A stretch of 18,618 nucleotides of DNA, taken from an uncultured Alistipes sp. (GTDB lineage: Bacteria; Bacteroidota; Bacteroidia; Bacteroidales; Rikenellaceae). The notes beneath the pieces were generated by a model. The model ran no database searches. It was not told the DNA's origin and saw only the letters and a program-made list of their open reading frames with translations. The stretch lies in contig URTU01000031.1 of NCBI GenBank assembly GCA_900550925.1, positions 1 to 18,618 on the forward strand, read 5' to 3'. The position numbers were made by a program, and so were the translations under genes. Below are positions 14,935-18,618 of the stretch, piece after piece (the first letter of the stretch is position 1; each line of letters opens with the position of its first letter).

Positions 14935-15831
14935 TTATTTGCGGTTCTTCCTGTCCTTACGGTATATTTGGAACGAATTTACGAAATTCTGCCAGATAAT
15001 ATAGGCTGTTGGCGCTATCGAACTCAGCGGATCCAGAAATGCCTGAGACATCCACACCGCCAGCACCGTATTCTTCTGTCCCAGCGACTGCCCACCCGCT
15101 ACGGCATCTCCGTAACGGCGGCCGATACGGCGTCCGAGCACGAACTGCATAATGCAGATCAGCAATGCCACTACGGCCAATGAGATTTCGGTCCACGGGT
15201 CAGCCCCGCGAAAATCGATGATGAAGGTTGTCGTGCGGCCGACGATAACTATCAGCGACAACAGCCACAGGTAAAACGTAATCTGGCTGTGCTCCGCAAT
15301 CCAGCCGCTCATGCGCGGCGAAACCACCCTGAACAGCTGCGCTGCGACAAATGGCATGATAAGCAGCGGCACCACCTTCATGAATATCTGCAGGAATGTA
15401 CATTCGCCATTCCCGACCACCGACAATACCACCGGAGCCACAAGCGCTATCGTGAAGTTGCACAACAGGCTGTAAGTTGCCATTGTAGTTATATTCGCGC
15501 CGAGCATGCCCCCGATCACCACCGCAGCCATCGCCACCGGTGTCAATACGCATATCAGTGCACCCTGAGCCACCACGGCGTCGATCCTGTACAGCAGCAG
15601 GTACAGCAGAATACTCAATATCAGCTGAAAAAGCAGCAGCCGGAGATGTATCGGTTCGATGCGCATGCTCCGGATATCGACCCGGCAGAACGTATAGAAC
15701 AACATCAGGAATATCAATACCGGAGTGAGCATATGCCCGCATGCCATGTCAAGCGCCATAACCGGTCGGCACAGCAATGCCCCCACAACCATCGACAGAG
15801 GCATCGAGACCGTTTTTATCATCGGATTCAT
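14935..15831 (-). CDS. Bile acid:sodium symporter (BASS) family transporter
   Basis: This 298-residue integral membrane protein has about nine or ten hydrophobic helices. Family marks include LTPVLIFLMLFYTF near the N-terminus, LTPVAMAAVVIGGMLGANITTMATYSLLCN in the centre, and GGQSLGQKNTVLAVWMSQAFLDPLSSIAPTAYIIWQN near the C-terminus. Members carry bile acids, pantothenate-related or other organic anions with sodium. Bile acid as substrate is a family name, not evidence. The start at 15829-15831 (MNPMIKTVS) is preferred over 15873, because the promoter at 15882-15914 places transcription start near 15876. The final residues are lysine/arginine-rich. It is followed after 4 nt by the TPR-LuxR regulator, so they form one operon. 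Confidence 0.88.
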   Translation of the reverse strand: MNPMIKTVSMPLSMVVGALLCRPVMALDMACGHMLTPVLIFLMLFYTFCRVDIRSMRIEPIHLRLLLFQLILSILLYLLLYRIDAVVAQGALICVLTPVAMAAVVIGGMLGANITTMATYSLLCNFTIALVAPVVLSVVGNGECTFLQIFMKVVPLLIMPFVAAQLFRVVSPRMSGWIAEHSQITFYLWLLSLIVIVGRTTTFIIDFRGADPWTEISLAVVALLICIMQFVLGRRIGRRYGDAVAGGQSLGQKNTVLAVWMSQAFLDPLSSIAPTAYIIWQNFVNSFQIYRKDRKNRK

Positions 15832-15881
15832 TATCAATGCTGGATTATACGCGTGCAGCCACGACAGCCGCACAACGCCTG

Positions 15882-15914
15882 CAAAGGTACTAAAAAATAA
15901 CGGAGCCTGTCAAC
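15882..15914 (-). promoter_or_regulatory. Promoter of the BASS transporter/TPR-LuxR operon
   Basis: Minus strand reads GTTG (15911-15914, one mismatch to TTTG), a 21-nt spacer, then TACCTTTG (15882-15889), fitting the Bacteroidetes consensus. It predicts transcription start near 15876 and a leader of about 45 nt. Confidence 0.6.
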
Positions 15915-15937
15915 CGTACCGGGAAAATATCCCTTTT

Positions 15938-15946
15938 CCCCCCCCC
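15938..15946. repeat. Homopolymer of nine C residues
   Basis: A run of nine C residues lies 24 nt upstream of the -33 box of the BASS operon promoter, beside a small GGGAAAA/TTTTCCC hairpin (15921-15940). Its length would permit slippage, but it is not in a coding region. Confidence 0.6.
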
Positions 15947-15984
15947 TCCGTGCCGAACCAGACACACGGCAACACATAATATCG

Positions 15985-16093
15985 CGTGCAACCTCAATTT
16001 GGAAAGCGCCCACCGCAACACGAACATCCGTGTAACCTCACTGTGTAAAGCGATCCACCGAATAAAACCGGAAAGCACTCCACCGCATAAAAC
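15985..16093. repeat. Imperfect direct repeats in a gene-free intergenic region
   Basis: Two 44-nt units (15985-16028 and 16029-16072) share CGTG(C/T)AACCTCA and AAAGCG..CCACCG at the same offset. A shorter third copy of the AAAGC..CCACCG.ATAAAAC part begins at 16072. No gene is supported between 15890 and 16167. An open frame of 72 codons on the minus strand crosses this region but has no family resemblance. Confidence 0.55.
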
Positions 16094-16128
16094 AAAAACG
16101 GGAACCACCCTTGTGCAGGATGATTCCC
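16089..16128 (-). terminator. Intrinsic terminator downstream of gyrA and the TPR gene
   Basis: On the minus strand GGGAATCATC pairs with GGTGGTTCCC (one T-G wobble and one T/G mismatch) around an 8-10 nt loop, followed by GTTTTTGTTTT. It lies about 40 nt beyond the stop of the TPR gene, and probably ends a gyrA-TPR transcript. Confidence 0.75.
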
Positions 16129-16167
16129 ATTACAGTTACCCGATCAGGGGCCTTCGGTTCGCAAAAA

Positions 16168-17496
16168 CTATTCTGCTCCCTGAGCCTCCATCTCCTTGAA
16201 CAGCGTGCTGTACTCCTCGCTCTTCTTCATCATCTCGTCCGAGTCGTAACGCAGACGGAAATAGACCTCCTTGAGCATCTGTACCGGAGTCAGCTCTTTC
16301 GGCGACAGCTCATGCGCCTTCTCCAACGACGGCAGTGCCATTGCGTAGATCTTGTTCACCTCCTGCTGAGCAGCTTCGCTCTCGGCATAGCTCGTGAACG
16401 AACGCTCCAACAGTGCATCCTGTTCGCTGTCGGCCTTCGAGCAATATACGTAGCCCAGACGCAGCTGGTTGATATATACATCGGGCTGCAACTCTACAAC
16501 CTTGCCGTATGCCTCGATGGCATCATCCCATCTCTGCGTGTGCAGATAGATGTTGCCCAGACCGGCCCACAGTTCCGGATTCGTAGGATCTTCACTGATG
16601 GCCTTCTTCACGATCGCGAAGATCTCCTCGGGATCATCCTCGCTGCCCTCGCGGGAATAGAATGCCATCATGCTCTCCATGATGTTCTCATTCTTCGGGA
16701 ATTTGGCAATACCGTCCAGCAGCATCTGCTTGCTCTTTGCCATATCGCCCTCGTTGTTGCGGTAGTAGCAGTGGAACAACAGATAATAGACGTCGCCATC
16801 CGAATAGTAACCGTTGTCAAGAGCCTTCTGCAGGCATACCTCGGCATTGTCGAAATCCGATGCCAGCGCATACAGATAACCGGCATTGAAGATGTACGAG
16901 GTATCGTTCTGATTGACCAGTTTGTTCTGGCCGATCTCATAAGCCGCCTTGAAGGCGTCGGCACCGGCCTCATAGTTGCCCAGGCTGGTCATGTTGTTGG
17001 CTGTCTGCAGATAGAAGTCCTTGATCTGCAGCAGACCTTCCTTGGCCTTCTGAGCCTGTTTGGGATCTACTTCGGCTGCCTTGACATAGGCCTCTTCCGA
17101 AATACCGATCGCTCCGTCGATGATCTCCTTGGTCTGCTCCCAGCTGACTATCTGAGAGTTGGCAACATAGACATCAACATAGTCATAAACCAGCTTCTCG
17201 GCCGGAGTCCCCTGAATCTCAACCTGTTCCTTCGAGAGAGGTTCTCCGATCGAGGCCGCAATCATCGACGAGGGCATGCCTCCGAAAAGTCCTGCTGTCG
17301 GTTCGGCTGCCACATCGTAATAGGCTTTTCCGCGATTAAGCCAGGTCGATCCCTTGGCCGCTTTCTTTGCGTCCTGGATATCGCTATCGCTTTTCGCCGC
17401 TTTTGACTTGAGTGCCGCGTCATTCACTTTCTGTGCATTGGCGGCCGGCGCAGCGCACAACAAGGCTGCTGCTGCCAGCATAATCAGTCGTTTCAT
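16168..17496 (-). CDS. Exported tetratricopeptide repeat protein
   Basis: This 442-residue protein has a clear Sec signal peptide (MKRLIMLAAAALLCAAPAANA, cleavage before Gln22). An alanine/lysine-rich start precedes a mostly helical body with TPR motifs around residues 205-370. Examples are SYIFNAGYLYALASDFDNAEVCLQKAL, PELWAGLGNIYLHTQRWDDAIEAYGKVVELQPD and the NENIMESMMAFYSREG stretch. The mature protein is periplasmic or surface-associated and probably acts as a protein-interaction scaffold; no catalytic residues are recognised. It is 61 nt downstream of gyrA and on the same strand, an arrangement seen in other Bacteroidales (recollection, unverified). There is no -7 box in the gap, so co-transcription with gyrA is likely. 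Confidence 0.88.
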   Translation of the reverse strand: MKRLIMLAAAALLCAAPAANAQKVNDAALKSKAAKSDSDIQDAKKAAKGSTWLNRGKAYYDVAAEPTAGLFGGMPSSMIAASIGEPLSKEQVEIQGTPAEKLVYDYVDVYVANSQIVSWEQTKEIIDGAIGISEEAYVKAAEVDPKQAQKAKEGLLQIKDFYLQTANNMTSLGNYEAGADAFKAAYEIGQNKLVNQNDTSYIFNAGYLYALASDFDNAEVCLQKALDNGYYSDGDVYYLLFHCYYRNNEGDMAKSKQMLLDGIAKFPKNENIMESMMAFYSREGSEDDPEEIFAIVKKAISEDPTNPELWAGLGNIYLHTQRWDDAIEAYGKVVELQPDVYINQLRLGYVYCSKADSEQDALLERSFTSYAESEAAQQEVNKIYAMALPSLEKAHELSPKELTPVQMLKEVYFRLRYDSDEMMKKSEEYSTLFKEMEAQGAE

Positions 17497-17557
17497 AATA
17501 ATTAAATTAGCTTTGGTTTCAATTGTGATTTAACTTTTAATTGATTATATCTTGCTA

Positions 17558-18618
17558 TCATTCATTAGATTGCGACGAGTTTTCACCTTCTGCTGACGGC
17601 TGATCGGCCGTCGTGCCTTCCGACACCGCATCTTCCTGCGCATCATCACTCTTCGGCACTGCAACAACAGATGCTATCGTATCGCCCTCGCGCAGGTTGA
17701 TGATCTTCACACCCTGGGTAGCGCGGCCTGCGATACGTATCCCCTCAACGGCCGTACGGATCGTGATGCCGCTACGGTTGATTATCATCAGGTCGTTGTC
17801 GTCCGAAACTGCCTGTATCGAGATCAGCTTGCCGGTCTTGTCGGTGACGTTGATCGTCTTGACACCCTTGCCGCCGCGATTCGTGATACGGTACTCATCC
17901 AGGTTGGTACGCTTGCCGTATCCGTGCTCGCTCAGTACAAGGACATCCTGTGCCGAAGCATCCTCAATGCAGATCATGCCGATCGCCTCGTCACCCTCGT
18001 CCAGAGCTATGCCGCGGACTCCGGCCCCGACACGTCCGATCGGACGGACCGTATTTTCATTGAAACGGATCGCCTTGCCGTTGCGTGCCGCGATCATGAT
18101 CTCGGCATTGCCGCTGGTCAGCTTGGCATCGATCAACTGGTCGCCCTCGCGGATCACGATCGCATTGACACCGTTCTGGCGCGGACGAGAATAGGCCTCG
18201 AGTTTGGTCTTCTTGATCGTACCCTCGCGAGTACACATCACTATATAGTTGTTCTCGACATACTCCTTGTCATCCAGACGACGCACGTTGATATATGCAC
18301 GCACGTTGTCGTCCGGCTCGATCTGGATAACATTCTGTATGGCGCGGCCCTTCGACGAGCGCGAACCTTCAGGAATGTTGTAGACCTTCAGCCAATAGCA
18401 GCGGCCCTTCTCCGTGAAGAACATCATCGTGCTGTGCATCGAAGCCGTATAGATATGCTCGATGAAGTCCTCGTCGCGCGTGGCACTGCCCTTCACCCCG
18501 ACACCTCCGCGGTTCTGGGTGCGGTACTCGGCCAGCGGCGTACGCTTGATGTAACCCATGTGAGAAATGGTGATCACCATGTCGTCGTCGGCATAGAAAT
18601 CCTCGGGATTGAACTCCT
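17558..18618 (-). CDS. gyrA: DNA gyrase subunit A, C-terminal part (partial at right edge)
   Basis: About 352 residues of the C-terminal DNA-wrapping beta-pinwheel are visible; the catalytic N-terminal half lies outside the window. The reading frame is open to the edge (EFNPEDFYADDDMVITISH...). Blade motifs repeat: YRTQNRGGVGVKG, GSRSSKGRAIQNV, YSRPRQNGVNAI, GRVGAGVRGI, YRITNRGGKGVKT and GRATQGVKII. The first-blade GyrA box reads QNRGGVG rather than the E. coli QRRGGKG, which I take as the usual Bacteroidetes form. The protein ends in an acidic, Ser/Glu-rich tail (about 28 residues). Gyrase introduces negative supercoils with GyrB; the pinwheel wraps DNA. The gene is followed by an exported TPR protein. 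Confidence 0.96.
   Translation of the reverse strand, partial: EFNPEDFYADDDMVITISHMGYIKRTPLAEYRTQNRGGVGVKGSATRDEDFIEHIYTASMHSTMMFFTEKGRCYWLKVYNIPEGSRSSKGRAIQNVIQIEPDDNVRAYINVRRLDDKEYVENNYIVMCTREGTIKKTKLEAYSRPRQNGVNAIVIREGDQLIDAKLTSGNAEIMIAARNGKAIRFNENTVRPIGRVGAGVRGIALDEGDEAIGMICIEDASAQDVLVLSEHGYGKRTNLDEYRITNRGGKGVKTINVTDKTGKLISIQAVSDDNDLMIINRSGITIRTAVEGIRIAGRATQGVKIINLREGDTIASVVAVPKSDDAQEDAVSEGTTADQPSAEGENSSQSNE

Noticed and set aside
13623..14999. 458-codon plus-strand open frame opposite the TPR-LuxR gene
   Set aside because: The minus strand carries TPRs, a membrane helix and a helix-turn-helix; the plus-strand translation has no such structure.
15890..16108. 72-codon minus-strand open frame in the repeat region
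   Set aside because: It runs through repeats, a C9 tract and the promoter, with no family resemblance.
16111..17406. 431-codon plus-strand open frame opposite the exported TPR gene
   Set aside because: Hydrophobic-looking but antisense to a gene with signal peptide and TPRs; it also begins inside the terminator.

Overview
The window looks like chromosome of a Bacteroidales bacterium, most likely Alistipes or a close relative (inference from gene content, moderately high GC and protein style). Several genes have the Bacteroidetes -7 promoter element TAnnTTTG a short distance upstream, Shine-Dalgarno sequences are mostly absent, and there is a TonB-dependent outer-membrane protein with a carboxypeptidase-regulatory-like N-terminus. 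Both ends cut through genes. No tRNA, rRNA, CRISPR array or intact insertion sequence was recognised.

Left part (1-4150): a CoA-transferase of the acetyl-CoA hydrolase/transferase family (partial, minus strand) is divergent from korA-korB, a two-subunit 2-oxoglutarate (2-oxoacid):ferredoxin oxidoreductase. The intergenic region carries a textbook promoter for the CoA-transferase and a -7 box for korA. korAB ends in two consecutive hairpins, the second a strong intrinsic terminator. A methylated-DNA--cysteine methyltransferase (ogt type) follows.

Middle part (4900-10550): six minus-strand genes. Read in transcription order these are an exported carboxymuconolactone decarboxylase/cupin fusion, a cyclophilin-like protein, a cysteine-rich AraC regulator, a DUF1893 protein with four C-terminal cysteines, a DUF362 lipoprotein and an ECF-transporter S component. 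A second AraC regulator, paralogous to the first, is divergent from the decarboxylase/cupin gene and probably controls it. The set looks like a redox or small-molecule stress module followed by a small uptake operon, but no substrate can be read from the sequence.

Right part (10640-15890): three minus-strand genes form a sensing/uptake locus: a bile acid:sodium symporter (BASS) family permease, a membrane-spanning TPR regulator with a C-terminal LuxR-like helix-turn-helix that starts 4 nt after the permease stop, and an outer-membrane beta-barrel receptor with its own -7 box. The natural hypothesis is that periplasmic TPRs sense a ligand or protein and the cytoplasmic helix-turn-helix regulates the receptor and permease.

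Right edge (15890-18618): a 278-nt gene-free stretch holds a C9 tract, imperfect direct repeats and a strong terminator. It is followed by an exported TPR protein and the C-terminal beta-pinwheel of DNA gyrase subunit A, cut by the window end.
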